Assembly (NCBI GenBank): GCA_037074765.1
Contig: JBAMDO010000005.1
Coordinates: forward strand, 310,001-374,000
DNA from: Mansonella perstans
Taxonomy: Eukaryota; Nematoda; Chromadorea; Rhabditida; Onchocercidae
Direction: 5' to 3'
DNA: 64,000 bases
Shown here: piece after piece, positions 12,016-26,082 of the stretch
Numbering within the stretch: the stretch's first letter is position 1
Layout of the letters: each line of letters begins with the position of its first letter
Notes under the pieces: generated by a model
What the model was told of the DNA's origin: nothing
Database searches by the model: none
The model's input: the letters and a program-made list of their open reading frames with translations, nothing else
Position numbers and translations under genes: made by a program

Positions 12016-15000
12016 TTATTCATCATCATCATCATCATCTCCCTGTGGCCGGATTGTAATTTCGCGTACGGTTGCATTTGCCATCGCACCAAGTAAAACC
12101 TTTAACAAACAATTTTATAATTCAGCATCTCGAAAGTTTTGGGACTGCTTGAAATGATATGATGGGAATAAAATTCTCAAAATATGATAACCATTTTTCT
12201 TTATAACTTGTGAATAAACAACAAAGTAAAGAAATCTTACTTCTGGGCAAGAAACGAACACGTAGTGGTCATTATTATAAGTCCCGCACAATGTTCGCAC
12301 TTTCTCTTGCAATTGAGGACTTGTTGTGACCCAAATTGTGTAAACATTCGATGGAGAACAAAGCAAACATTCTTCAAGCATCGGTAAATCAGTTTCAGAG
12401 TCGCCACATACCAAAATTTTGCCACAATTCAGTTTCAACCCCATTTTTGATTTGATCAAACGAATCCCATGACCCTTATTGAAAATACGGCCAGAAATCT
12501 TTGCCTAAATAGAGAACAAATGAAAAAAAAGAAAAAATTTAAAGTTAGCAGAAAAAAGTTAACAGTAGAGTTGCAATAACTTAAAATGAATGTTTCAATC
12601 AAATTATCCATCAAGGATTCCTAAGAATTTGCACGTCGATTTTGAATATGCACCAAAGTTATTTTTAAAGAGCAATCCGCATTAATTTCATTACCATTCA
12701 TGAAAAATATATGCGTAGTCAATTAGAATGAAGAGTCGGTGACAACATAAAAAATCACCGTAGCGCTACTGATTTCCGACAGTGCTACTTTCGTGAAAAT
12801 CTTCAAATCGAATTCCCCCTCTCGTAATGCTAATGTTACAGCCGTGGGATCTACTTCCTTCACTATTTTAGATACTGCTTGATATCTGAAAACACATAGT
12901 AAAAACTCATTTTGTTCAAATTTTCATGGGTTTATAAAATTCTGTTTCCATGAACGTTTAAAGCAAATATTTGCTAATTGCCGGTTAGCATGAATCTATT
13001 TATAAGCAATTCTTGAAAGAAAGAAATTGAAACGCGAACAAAAGAGATGAGCGATGCTTAGGAACCGAATAGTTGACATCCTGCCGAGCGATCGTAATAT
13101 GTCCATAATGTCTCTGCAGGCCGGAACCAATCCAAGTGAAGTTACGATATTCCGGTTGTTCAAGTAATTCTTCAAGCTGAAATACATAGCATAAACTTTC
13201 ACTAGTTGAATCAAGTATTCATTCTAATCATGAATTGCTCTTCATACTCTTTCAAAGACATTCGCTAGCAGAGCCAGATCTGCGTCATTAACACTATCAT
13301 CTTTGAACTGCAGCGATGGGTTTAAATACCACTCACGACCAGCAGATGCACCATATGCATAGTAGCCTTAAAAAATATTCCAGTAAGCAAAAATGAATCA
13401 TACTGAAAAAAATATTTAAAATATTATTTACTGTTACAGCTGCTACCAAAATTTATGAATTTTTGATTCCTATTTAAAAAAAAAGGAAAACACAAACCTT
13501 CTGGCATTGTGCTGACATTCAAAATTCCAATATGCATCAATGGTGAAGTGGTAACAATTGCGCAAAACTGGGCACAACGTCGAGCAAACTGTGCCTAAAG
13601 GTTTCCTTCTTGATAAATATTATTTATGCCTCAAATCATTTATAAATCTGAGAAAAAATAAACAAAAAATACAGTTAAGTCAATCTTCAAAACACTAACA
13701 TGCATCAAGGATTTTAATACAGAAGGTTTACATTTGACATACACAACTTTGAATAGTCATGAAGGAATTTAAAAGTACTTGAATTACGGCAGAATATGCT
13801 GGCTGAATGCTGGCGGGATAAGAACAAGAATACGATTTAAGTGTGCCATCGCGATCGGTAAAGAAATGTTGGAAATGATCACCTTCCGTTAATAAGGCAA
13901 ATGCCTTATTAACTTCATCAACGAAAGCTGTTTGTCCAGAAGGATGGTAACTTCCAAGAGTCTGAAAAATGACACAACAAGTCATAGCGTATTGATCAGG
14001 ATAGCCTACAACAGCATGAAGGATACTGAAAATTCAAGTTTAAAATTAACCATAACGAACTGCTCCACATTGTTGATTTCATCACTTTGAATAAACCTGA
14101 GGAACTCAAGATCGTTTTCTAATTCAGCCAATTCGTTTGTTATATCAAATTTTGCAGTCATATGTTGGCTACCCTCATCCGAATCATCGCCTGCAGCTGC
14201 AGTCTCCAAAATCAGAGTGTACGTACCAGGAACACATGAGTTTTCAAGTGATGCCTACAGCAAAGTAGTTCATCAATTAAATAATACATAACTTAAGTAA
14301 CACCTACTTAAAATAATACATTTCCCATAAAAACAACGCTTCAAAAAAGTCCCGTACGAAATATTTTCGCTTTTACAATTATCTCAGTGTGTGAAAACAA
14401 TTACCTTCGCATTTTCGAGTGAAACGGAAAAATGAGCCCGAATTGGAATCCCTTTCAAAACCCGTTCAGCAATTTGCCGACGTACCTGACATGTCTTATC
14501 CATGAGTTGATAAAAATCGGCCAGGAGCTTTATCTAAATATATGATCAACATAGATATTTAAACCATCAAATATCACGATTTTACAAAACAAAAATATTA
14601 ATCATTTCTACATAAATCAAACATAAATCGAGTATGTTCAAGGCGAACACGCTTATCGGTAGTACATACTTCAGTAAGCCTGATCACTTCATGAGTCCAT
14701 GAGGGGTCCAAGAAAGCTGTACTCCATTCATCAATATCATGACTCATCAAATACTGATTCAGAAGAATTCCATGACCACGTCTTACCTCCAGGGACTCTG
14801 TTGCAGCTTTGTAAAAGCAATCCGCAAATACCTAAATTTATGGAGTATTCAAAAATATAAATCAATAAAACAAAAACTGATTCCAAAAATCATATCCTCA
14901 AGATCTCACGCTTTCAAAAACATGGAATTTGAACATTGAAAGTAACAGACAGCTCAATATATCACCAGACATAAAACCAAAATACAAATTTCGGTGGGAA

Positions 15001-18000
15001 CTAGCTGACTACGTTAACCTCGGCATTAGTGACATCCTCAACACGGTAGTAACATTGTCTGTCCTGGGCATAAAAACCAGCATTGCCCAACTGTACTTCA
15101 GTTCCTGCTCCGGATGAAAGTATGAGTGCAGCTGCAGGATTACAAATCAACATTTCTTTTGCAACCAAATTCATTCCATCTTTAATCGGTGTCACAACAC
15201 CCACATCCATTGCCAGATAATGAGCTACCAATTTAGCTCGCGGTAAACCTGAACAAAGTTCATGTAAAGGCAGAAAGTAATTATGCTACGTAAACAATAA
15301 CAAATAAAGTAACCAACTGAATAGATAATTTAAATACCATCCATATTGAATTTCACCGGTTTCCAATTAGGAAATTTTTTGCAAGGAAATGCCGCATTCA
15401 CATCATCAACAATTTTCAAGCAATTATCTTGGTAGACCCGATACGATTCAACTGATCGCCGATTAATCACCGCCACTTGATACAAAAGATCCAGTCCAAT
15501 GCGTTCAGGATATTTCTCAAAATAACGTTTCCACGCCTGGAAGGAATCGGTTTTTGATGAAAAATTTTTAGACATACTGTTCTAACTGCAAAAAAAAAGA
15601 ATGACATGAAAATGAAAAATTGAATGAGGACAAAACGATTAAGCATAGATAGCTTTGGGATTCCCACTGATAAAACAAGCCTCATCATTACGTATTTACC
15701 ATGTTGTCATATTTTAGTAAGTAAAATTTCCATAAACGAACCTTGAGCTTATCAGCGATACCTTTCGTATAATCGAATCGTTCAACAGAGAAAAAAATGC
15801 AGCCTTTATCGGATCCAGCACAAAGTAGCTTGAAAATTTTATATTACAATGCCAGAAAACCTAGTAGTAACAAAAATAAAACGGTTTCAAGCAATAAAAA
15901 CTAGAATTCACCTCTTTTCGTATTTCAGTTGCAAGCTTCGTGGTTGCTGGATTTTTCACGATGCTCAAGAAATCTTCGTTTTTGATTGATACGGGGAAAA
16001 CACCCAATGAACAAGTGAAATTCTAAACAAATTCGGTCCGATACTATTATTGAAAAAGGTTTCAGTCTCCGTGCATTAAAAATTACCATTTTTTGCTATT
16101 CAAAAACCTCCACTTATGTCTCATATAGAAAAAAAAACCTAAAAAAAGCTTCCTTAATGTAACTTCCAAATAAGTGTGCTCAAAGATACGGTTCGATAAT
16201 ACAAATAATTACTTCATGAGTGACGGTAAATATATCAATTGTACTTTCATACTGAATTCGGGCACGCGATATATGTTTTTTCACCAGTTCCACATATTTC
16301 TGTCGGTCCCGATGGGTTTGGAAACCGACCTATGAATGAAGTCTTTTACATATCATTCAGGCACATGATTTCTAAATTATGAAAAACTAGAAATTTCTTA
16401 GTTACTTCAGGAATTCCTCGGAAACTAGAATGTGCATAGATGGGAAAAAGCGGAACGAATATCAAAAATGGTAACTCGCTTGATATTTTCCAGCTTTTAT
16501 ACGATTCCAAGGCAGAAAGTGTGTTCAGTTAACTGACTTTTGTGAATCGAAGTAAGGCTCGCATTATTGGTTCCGCAACGATACGATATTTCGCCATCCA
16601 ATTGTCTGAAGGTTGGAACGGTATATGCAGGAAAAATCCGACCTAAACAAACCATTTTCAAAAAATGATACATTTATTGCCACATCAAATTAAACAAAAC
16701 TGTGGTGCAATTATGACTTATAATGTAGCATACTGCCCACCTCTAGATTACTATCTAAACTTCTCATCATTTGTCCTGTAAGCATTAGATGATAATCGTG
16801 GATCCAGATGAAATCCTGCGGTCGGCTATTCCTGACAGCATTAATTCCGAACTGATAATTAACTCTAACATATGCACACCAATGTTCTCGAAGTATCTGC
16901 AAAATTGAAAGGGCTTAGGAAAACGTTAACAAAGGCGACATTTTCAGTGCAAAAATAAGTAAAAATGAATTTTGAGGGTAACTAAAAATAACTTCCAGAA
17001 AAAATAAGAGCATGCAAACCTGTTCATCATCGTAATCTTTAACAATATATTCTGGCAAATTGTGCAGTACAGGCCAGAGCAAACCATTGCTGATGCCTCC
17101 GTAATATGTGTTATAATCTTCCTGATTTACAATCACCGGATTCAATTGGTAGTTTGATTTATTGTAGTCATGCAGAACTGACAGTAATGACATCTCACGC
17201 CTGTATTAAACAAGTCACGACTGATTTACTAAAATTTTTTCTGGCATATATAATCTTTAAAAATTGATAAGTTTCAATTCTGCTTCGTATTGAAATTTTT
17301 TTCACTTCACATCATCAATTTCATCTTTCTGCCTCGTTTTTTCCACTTTTTTTTTTCAAAGTTGTTAGTTCCTATCTTTTCCAATGTTTGCTTCTTAAAA
17401 CAAGCTACCTTTCATTCCCCATTCTAACCAACAAGACAACGAATTTTAATCAACCATTTATCAGGTAATTTTTATCAATTCAAATTTTTATCGATTTAAA
17501 TCAACTAATTACTTACTCTACATCCGGTTCATTCTCTGTTAATGTATTTGGTTTCGCGTCGTCACCCAAAACATGGAAGATTTCTCCAGCATTAGCCTGT
17601 CGCAGAAGTGGCAATCCAAGTGAATTAGTAGAAGGAGGTGCCTGAAAGTTGAGATAGCTAGAAATTTGGTTCAAAAATTTCTTTCCTTTCCGATAATTAC
17701 AATGATGACACTGTGATCTACCACTGATAACCTGCAAAGAATAGTACATGATCTTCGGGAAGCCGTTTGGCAGCTCCCTGCAAATTCATTCCAATATTTG
17801 CAAGCCAAATATTTTCCTTATCGACACTCATTACCGGATCAACACAAGCTACCAAACCACCACTTCCTTGTTGAATCTCCCAGCAACCACTTATTTTACG
17901 TTTTATTGACACCGGCGGCGCATTTGAAACATTGATTACACGCTGCTAAAAAAACCTTTCTAAATATGCTAAATACAAATGGACTAAGATTTGTTAAAAC

Positions 18001-20618
18001 TGTAGACACTAGAAAATTTCCTTTACTTTACTTAATATAAATGTAATTTTCGTGCCTAAATCATTACTGGTATTTTGATCACAACACTGGAAAAGCGACG
18101 AATGAGTTGTCAATTAGAATATTAATCATAGCAAGTTTCTGAAAACTCATAATCTCGAATACAAAAATACAAATAAACCTTGTGGTGGGAAATATCCGTC
18201 AGCCCACCTCCGGCGTGTGCATCATTTTCAGGTGACTCATCATATTCAAGCTCTGATAAATCCAGATTTTCAATGGAACCTTGAATGCTAGATCTTCGCG
18301 AACTTGCTCGACTTCGCATCATCTGTTATTTCCTTATAACTTGAATTTCAAGAAAACTCGAAAAAAAAAACACGCAGTTACTGTATAAATATTGAAATGA
18401 CATTAATCAACCTGCAAATGGCGATATTTTTCGCCAAAACGTTTGGCATGGATTCCAAGCATACTTTGCCGAACACCAGGAACAGCTGCGTATAATTCCC
18501 TAAAAAATATCAGACATACATAGTTATATTACTAATAACACATTTTAAGAACTTTACGCTAGCAATAGCTAAACGGAATGTAATAAAGGATAGTTCCCTT
18601 TCAGTGAAAAATTCAAATAAAGCCAATTGTAACCGTAAACGACTTTTACTGTTGTTGACATCGTAAAGTGCCAAGGCGAACAATAAGGCATCACGATAAT
18701 GAGTACCAGCCGATAGATCCGAGTCATATATCAACGGTACGGCAAGACGCCAGAATGCGACCGAATTGTAGCCCAAATTTGATAAAAAATGATCAAACAT
18801 AGGATCATATGATTTCATATAAGCTAAGCAGAATTCGAGCACCAAAAGTAAGCCCTAAAACATATTTCTTTGAAATTTCAAAAAGCCAAAGAAATTATTG
18901 TATAACAATCAGTAAAGTCCACTTTTCATAATCCACAAAATTTCGAAAATTCAACATCTCTCGAAACCTGAAATGCGATTTCAGAAAATCTGTCCCGAGC
19001 TCGCCACCGATTTCTTAAAATTACGGAACATTCGCAAAGAAAATCGTCGATTGAACTGGCATTCGGAACAGTTTCATCAATCTTCAGCAAAACCTTCGTT
19101 ATTTCCTAAAAAAAAGCAGTTTTTAAACAAAGTAAAAAAGATACCAATAGGACTTGACCACCTGCAAAAATTTGTTTCAAGAAGAAATTCAATTAATACT
19201 GGACTGATTCTGACCATAATCGTCAGATCTACAGCTGTTTCCAGATTTAATTTCAAACAAAAAATCATTTGCAGAATTTAATAGCCTGCTACGACCAAAA
19301 TTTCGAGAAAGTCTCTTTATAAATACTAAACAGCAAATGTTTGCATGCCAATTTGCATAAGCAAATGTCTCAACATTCAATGAAATCCGATATTATTCAC
19401 GATAAAGTTTAATGCCATCCTGTTCCTCCTTCGTATTTCTTGACCAGAAAATAAAGACTGAAGCTTGTACAGAACTGTTAAAAACAAAAGCCTACTCGCC
19501 GAACTCTTTCGACACAATCCGTGTCATTTCTGAGAGCTTGAGCGGATCGCTGAAACGGGCGGTCAGCCAGAACTTGGGTAGTATATTGATTGTCCTGCTC
19601 CTCGCTGTCCACTCCAAAAAATGTACAATCTGCGTGGTTATTTAATTCTGGCATCAGGTTGACAACTTGACCAGTAGGTAACGTTTTCGTTATCAGCTTG
19701 CTTTGCATCTCGTTGCTGTTGTTTTCTAATCGGTCATGACTGTTCACTTCTTGACTGTTACTACAATTTCAGTCTTTGAAAAACCAAATATCTCATTTTA
19801 TCAGTAAGTCCAGCTGCCGAGATGCTTAATCATTACTTTGTGCCACCTTCTGATAGTGTACGAAATCCGTGACTTCACATGTCAAATCCAGACAGTGAAA
19901 TGGTAACCAAATCACAACATGCAAAGGGGAACTGCTGAGTGAGTACAGATATCGTGCGGAAACATCGGTTTGATAATAAACATGTCTTGAAAAAGCCCTA
20001 ATTTATTATACTCAACTTATGAATCAGATTTGGTTTCCTATTTCGGTGCGGACCAAATTCGAAACTGAGCGCACGTTAGACAATTAAATGGATTGAAGAA
20101 GCAATAGTAACCAATTTTAATATTTGTTTAATAATCTTTGTATGGTTTGCAACATAAATACACGACGAAAGAAAAGACATGGTGACCTACCACCTATAAT
20201 TTATTTTCCGAATCAACAAGAAACCATCAAAAAGGTTAATGCTTTTTTCCAGAATCATAAAAATGATACTAAACTGTTATAATACATTAATGCAAAAAAA
20301 AAACGACAGATATGTCTTCTTTTTACACTTTGCTATCCGCAAAAAAGTGTAATAAATGACTTACCTTTCAACATTTTTCGAACCACACGCACTACTCCAG
20401 TGACCTACCACCTGCATTTTATTATCCCAGTCAACAAGATTTTTAGGACGTGCTTCGAGTCGTGATATAGTGGAACGCAATGTCCTATCGATCATTGATT
20501 CACCCGTTGCATTCGTTGCAAATGCTTTATCCAGAAAGTCAGTTGATATGTTAACTTTCTGCATTTCTTTCGCTTCTAGTGGCCTGTTATTCACTGAATT
20601 TTCACTACTTTGATCCAT
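12016..20618 (-). CDS. tps-1: Trehalose-6-phosphate synthase with C-terminal HAD phosphatase-like domain
   Basis: It joins glucose from UDP-glucose to glucose-6-phosphate in cytosolic trehalose synthesis. Exons run from 20618 down: 20618-20365, 19760-19496, 19105-18968, 18854-18558, 18499-18412, 18322-18179, 17945-17748 (or 17722), 17641(or 17657)-17517, 17200-17020, 16896-16741, 16642-16538, 16329-16213, 16022-15912, 15828-15742, 15536-15338, 15248-15013, 14831-14670, 14533-14405, 14254-14051, 13961-13779, 13594-13498, 13366-13248, 13176-13034 (approx), 12885-12759, 12504-12241, 12099-12016. Total is about 1,410 aa, slightly longer than C. elegans TPS-1. GT20 hallmarks are DFIWIHDYHLML, FFLHIPFQPS, VERFDYTKGI and KDGMNLVAKEML. 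The HAD part has motif I DRDGT and motif IV GDSETDLPML, so its phosphatase residues appear intact. The C-terminus is QGDDDDDDE. One junction, exon 4 to 5, is out of phase by one base. The tps-1 symbol rests on length and assumed X linkage; tps-2 is possible. Confidence 0.93.
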
Positions 20619-20640
20619 ATAGCCTGGAAAAAAAAAATTT
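20619..20640 (-). promoter_or_regulatory. Probable spliced-leader trans-splice acceptor for the TPS gene
   Basis: Reading the minus strand, a run of ten T residues followed by CCAG ends at 20624, and the start codon at 20618-20616 comes after only five bases (GCTAT). A strong acceptor this close to an ATG, with no matching upstream coding exon, is the usual nematode arrangement for SL1 trans-splicing. It also supports the chosen start (MDQSSENSVNN). Confidence 0.6.
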
Positions 20641-21439
20641 CAGAATCCTGATATTCAATTATTTGCAGAACTAAATCGATATAAAAAATTCCCAGTGATA
20701 GTCTTGCTGCCAAAGACATTTTATCAAAAAGGTAAGCATTAAGCATGTTGACAACATACAATGAGTAATGAGCAAAAACATCAATACATGGAGTGATAGT
20801 AAGATGGTACCAGTTGTAGAAGTGCTATCATACTATCAGTGGCAAAATCAGCAACTGTAACAACAGCATCAGTAACAGCAATAGCTGTAGTAGCACCAAT
20901 AACACACCATCAACAGTCTTTTAAAGTGCCGGTAGAGAAAATATCAATCGGGTTATCCGACCCGACCCTACCCGACTTAACTTGTCTTTGTATCATGAGC
21001 AAACACCTCGGGCAATTAAAAAACATCAAAGGACACCCTCTTCCACCCTACTTCTCTTCTCCCTTTCCTCTACCTCACTTTATTTATAAATATTTCCATG
21101 GCTGACATGAATCAAAACAGCTATTTGAGTATATACAATGGGAGAGAACATGAAAGAACGGTATAAAAATGGTTATGGAAAAAGAGAGGCAGATAGAGAA
21201 AGATTTATAAAAGAAAAAGGTAACTCTCGACAACAAATAGAGAAGGAATGTTATTGAAAATGAGTGTTAGAAAAGACATAAGTTATAATTGACGGTTAGG
21301 GAGAACTATTATTCTAGAGAGAGTATGAGAAAACAAGGTCAACGAACTCACAAACAAATTGAAAAATTTCTGCAAATAATTACAACCAAAGATTATTTCA
21401 GGGATAGAAAATGTTCTCTTATCGTATAAGTAAGGAAAA

Positions 21440-21630
21440 CAGACACTCAAATATATATACACAGACACACGGACACACAGACACACGGACATACAGACAC
21501 ACACACACACACAAATATACACACAAATACACACACATACACACACAACACACACACACACATACACACACACACACACATAGATACACACATACACACA
21601 CACACACACAAATGTGTATATACGTATATA
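21440..21630. repeat. CA-rich micro/minisatellite
   Basis: The stretch begins with imperfect units of the type ACAGACACACGG (about 21461-21498), then becomes nearly pure (CA)n with occasional TA interruptions up to about 21612. It ends in an alternating purine-pyrimidine tail, TGTGTATATACGTATATA. Open frames on both strands through it translate only as His/Thr or Cys/Val repeats and are artefacts. Alternating CA/TA tracts of this length are prone to slippage and could form Z-DNA. Confidence 0.95.
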
Positions 21631-24600
21631 TGGACAAGAAAGGATATGGTGGATGGCAGGACAGTTTGAACTTGATGACAGACGCTGGTGCTCTGCAAAT
21701 CTGTCAGTGAGAGGCATTATCCGTGAGGCGGAGACGGTCACTTGAGGCCCGTGCTGACACCTTGACATGGGCAATGTTTGAGCATTAAAAGTGGGTCAAA
21801 TTCGTATTTAAATGGTGTACAACAGGCACGTTTTTCAGCCAGGCGGCACGTTTATAAAACATTAATTGCCTCGGCAATGTCTCATTTAAATATTTCTAAA
21901 TGTCTAAATATTAAATGATGTAAATGTCTCATTATGTTACGGAATTTAAAAAATTTGTTGAACTAAGCAAAATGTGCTACTTTTGTTGTGGGATACAATT
22001 TTTGGCTAACATTTGTTATGCAATTTTTTTTCACTGTGCTGAAATTCCCACTAAAAATACTTGTTGTAATTAAAGGATTTATTAATCACTCCACGCGAAA
22101 CTTGCCAGTGAATTAAAACCATCAGACTATAAGTGTTAAATCAAGAAGCTAATTCAAGTAACACATCAAACATTGTGAGGAATAGTGGTATTTAAATACC
22201 GATAAGAAATACAAATTTGATGTTTACATTTTCTGTTGTAGTTTAAAATTAAAAGAGATACCCAATTAATACTCTATCCTGAAAAAAAGAAAACATGATA
22301 TTACAACAACCAATATTTTATTTTCTTTTTACTTTTGCACAAAATATTAAAAGTCATTTGTTCCTATGATTTTAAACCCAAAAAAAGTAAGTGTAAAAAG
22401 CTATTTGAAATTGAATTGCATTTAGTAACAATAGAATTAATAAATCTCATTTATATTTTAGTTTGTTACAGTGTAAGTTTATTGGAAGCAATTGCTTCTT
22501 TCCCTTTTTATTGAATTATCATAGTGCAAATGGATGATATTCTATTCTGTAATGACAAAGATTTCGATTTTGCAAGGTTGAACTGATTAAAATAAGCTAA
22601 TATCCGATTAATCTAATCGGTTCTAATTAAAACCAGAAATCAAATCCAATCCTGTCATCTATAGGAATGCTCAGCATTTAGAAATTCTTTTTTTTCACTG
22701 TTAACATAAATTAGTAAAATTCCCGGCTATAAATTTGCAAAAGATAAGTGAATTGATTAATATTTGAATGCATATTTCATTTATCGTCTGCTATATGATG
22801 TGAAGGAAATGTAAATAAAAGTGATTGTCTATTCAAATTTCCTTGTAAAAGCAATGATTGAAAGTGGCAAACAAATTTTTAAATTCTACAGGATATGTAG
22901 CAGATCTTCAAACATCGGTGGTTCTGTATGATTTGTCCTAAATTTGAAAATTTATAAATTCAATAATTCAATAGCTTATAGATTCAATAATATTGGTGCT
23001 AATAAATTCAAAAGTTTCCAGATTTTTGATAAAAAATGCAATGTTGTTAGGGGAAAGAAAAAAGAAATTAACAAATGTAAAAGATATCCATTATTTCCTA
23101 TTAGCAGTGATGGGCGTTTATTCCATGGCACTGCAACAGCTAGAAAAAGTGAGCAATTTTTCATCATAAAACTAAAACCAACACTGACTTGTTAGGTGAG
23201 TGGAAAATCTATCAAGACAAGCATGAAATTTTCAGCAGGTGATCTTTCCGCGTTTATGCATAAAGACCAGCTTAGATCAAATTAATAAGTACTTACTTTC
23301 GCAAATTTTAGATCTAGTTTTTTCCAAAAATTTTACACCATTTGTCTTTTACACCATTTTCACTGCCATAATCATGAAGTTATAAAACGCAATTAACAAA
23401 AAATCTAAACTTGTACTTTATTACAATAAATGGACTAGTGTTGTTGCTTGTTAAGGATAGAAACCTGGTAGATAAATATCAGAATTACAAATTCAGAATT
23501 GGCTGTAAATCGCAAGAGTCGAGTTCTTGGAGTGGGGCATTTTTTTCGCAAATTTTCGTTTAGATAATTTAAAAGTAATTGGTTGCAAAGTAGAAATTTG
23601 GACAGAATTTTTATATAATAATAATTTATAGAATAAGATTGGATATATGACTCACTTGGAGCTTGGAAGTCGTTATGAATTACTTTACGAGAAAATGTAG
23701 TAAATGTGATTACGAGGAAGCTTTCGATGCTTTTAGCTTTTTCTGACTCATGCTAAATACTGTCATCAGCATCAATTTTCTCAGCTTTCACACTTATTTA
23801 TATATTTTTACCAAAGGTTCTAACTGTTTATATTTTGTAAATGGTAGGAACATATTTCTTGGAAGGGAAAAAACGGATTGTGTCACTGTCAATTAACACA
23901 AAGTTGAAATTATGGTTATTTGCTCATTTCTTTTAAAGACGGATGACAATGCATGCAGGTAATCAATCAATCGATGTTTTGCTTTGGTTATCATAGAAGA
24001 ATGTTGACTGCACTATTTATGGGACAAACCGGGGATAGTGAAAAATGCTTGTACCGCACCTCCCTCCCTTTCCGCTGTTCTCCCCCTATTCCTTCCCCCA
24101 TCTCCTTCTTGGCCACTTTAACGAATACTTTTAGAAGTGCCTTTTGAATGAAAGGATTTGGAAGGAAAGTTAATGAGGTTTTAGCTTAGGTAAGTGATAT
24201 TAGAGCCTTTTTCAATTTTTAACACTCATTTTGAAATGATCAAATATCTTTTCCCACCCTATCTTTTCTTGTTATAGTCACTCATTTCAATTTATTTACT
24301 TATTCTACCTTTTTTCTCTGTAACTTCATCCCAGTATTCTTCTCGTTAATGCAATGTTTCATTAAAAAATTCGTTTGCACCTATGTTTCTTTTAAATTTT
24401 TAACTTTTCCACAGTCATTTTTTAATAAATACATTTTAATATGTTTATTTTAATCTGTAAACTTCCCTGTTTTAGGTACCCAGTGAAGTCATTCATTTTT
24501 GGTACTATGATTGTAGCATTTTCATTTAAGACCCAATTCTCGCTCCTGTAGCGTCGAAATGCTCTGTCAACAAATCCTTAGAATGCATATTCCTTTTTCA

Positions 24601-26082
24601 TAACGGCAAAATGCTTAATAAATCTATGGGGACCTGAATCATTTGTTGTCTATCTTGAAAGTTTTATTTTTCGCTTATTTTGCAGAATAAAGAGTGCAAA
24701 ATAAATTACTAGAAATCCAGATTTCAAATTCAAGCATCGATTTTTGAACTCCACACTCAAAATGTATTTTCAAAAAATGGCCCATAAAGAAATTGCTAAG
24801 CGGCTGGAAAATTATAAAATTGCATATGTGAAGCATTTGAAATGAGGGAAACTCCTAAACTCTTAAAAAAATTTTCGAGCATATTTCTTTCGTTTATTCT
24901 CCACTGGCTGGTCACCTAAATGCAAATGCATATTGCTCCGAAAGGTGCAGTTTTGCAATTCGCAATATCTCGCACCAATTTTCAGAGGAGCCAAATTTTT
25001 CTGAAGCAAGCCGAAGTAGCAGTATATTTTCTTTAAAGTTATGTTATTCCTTTAAAAATTTTTTAAATCTTCATGAAACTTCTCACTTCTCATCATTGAA
25101 AAAAAAAGTTCTATTTTGACGATATACTGTACAATATTATACAGCGACATGCATCCCATCATCCATTATTGTTTGTCTGTGAAATAGTTTTTTTCCCCTA
25201 TCACGATGATTCAAATTATTTTATCTTTAACTAAATTCATTTTTTATCGGTTTTTGATTTCAGCACGTTATTAAAGTTAAAGATGTTGAGAAATAAACAA
25301 ATAAGGGGTAAAGTTCGACAGGAGTAGAAGGTTGAACTGAGCGAGATGAGTTTGTTGGATTCAGACCCGGCGATTATACAATTAGTAACAGCGATCTTAG
25401 CGAAGAACTGCAAATACAGTTATCGTCGTCATTTATAAGTGCCACACTTTAATTAAAGCTGGCTTAATCTATTTTTCCACTCCATTTCTCCGCTTCCGGG
25501 GTTTTATTTTAATTATTTTATGATACCAATATTTGATTTAAACAGATGGCTGACTCGCAGAAATTTTAACATAAAAATGTGTTTTACTTTTTTTTTAAAT
25601 GGAATGATGCCCGCTGCTTATTCATTCTGCTGATAAATTTCGACAGTTTTTTCAGCATCGACAGATACATCAATTTTCATGCATTAAGATTAATGTAATG
25701 TTGACAGAGCATCGAAAACATCGGAGAATCTAATTTCAGTATATTGATGGATTCGGTAACAATTATGCCTTTTTAGATATGCCGATCCTCCTAAAATGCT
25801 CGTCATTGCGTATTTTGTGCTCCTTGAACTTTCCTCTCTCAAAATAACACTCCAACACCTAACAAACATGAAAACGACAGCGGTGAAACGTTGATGTTTT
25901 CTTCCAGTAACTGCAAAAACGCTGAGAAGGGATCGTTCTACGTCAGACGATGAAGTGTGGATAATATGTGCTGTCGAGAACCTAATCAAAAAGTAGTCTT
26001 TGAGTAGGCTAAAAATTCTGTAAAATATTCGCGAAGAATTTGTGTTAAAACCGAGAGAGGAACTGCTAAAATCTCAAATACG

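Noticed and set aside
15537..15585. Extended exon start giving extra residues (NSMSKNFSSK...) in TPS
   Set aside because: The acceptor at 15537 gives a direct join KLK|AWKRYFEKYPERIG, which matches the family spacing after DYTKGI. The extension would insert a non-conserved stretch.
21283..21774. Long open frames on both strands through the CA-rich tract (up to 163 codons)
   Set aside because: They translate only as His/Thr or Cys/Val dipeptide repeats of the microsatellite, occur in several frames at once, and have no flanking coding sequence.
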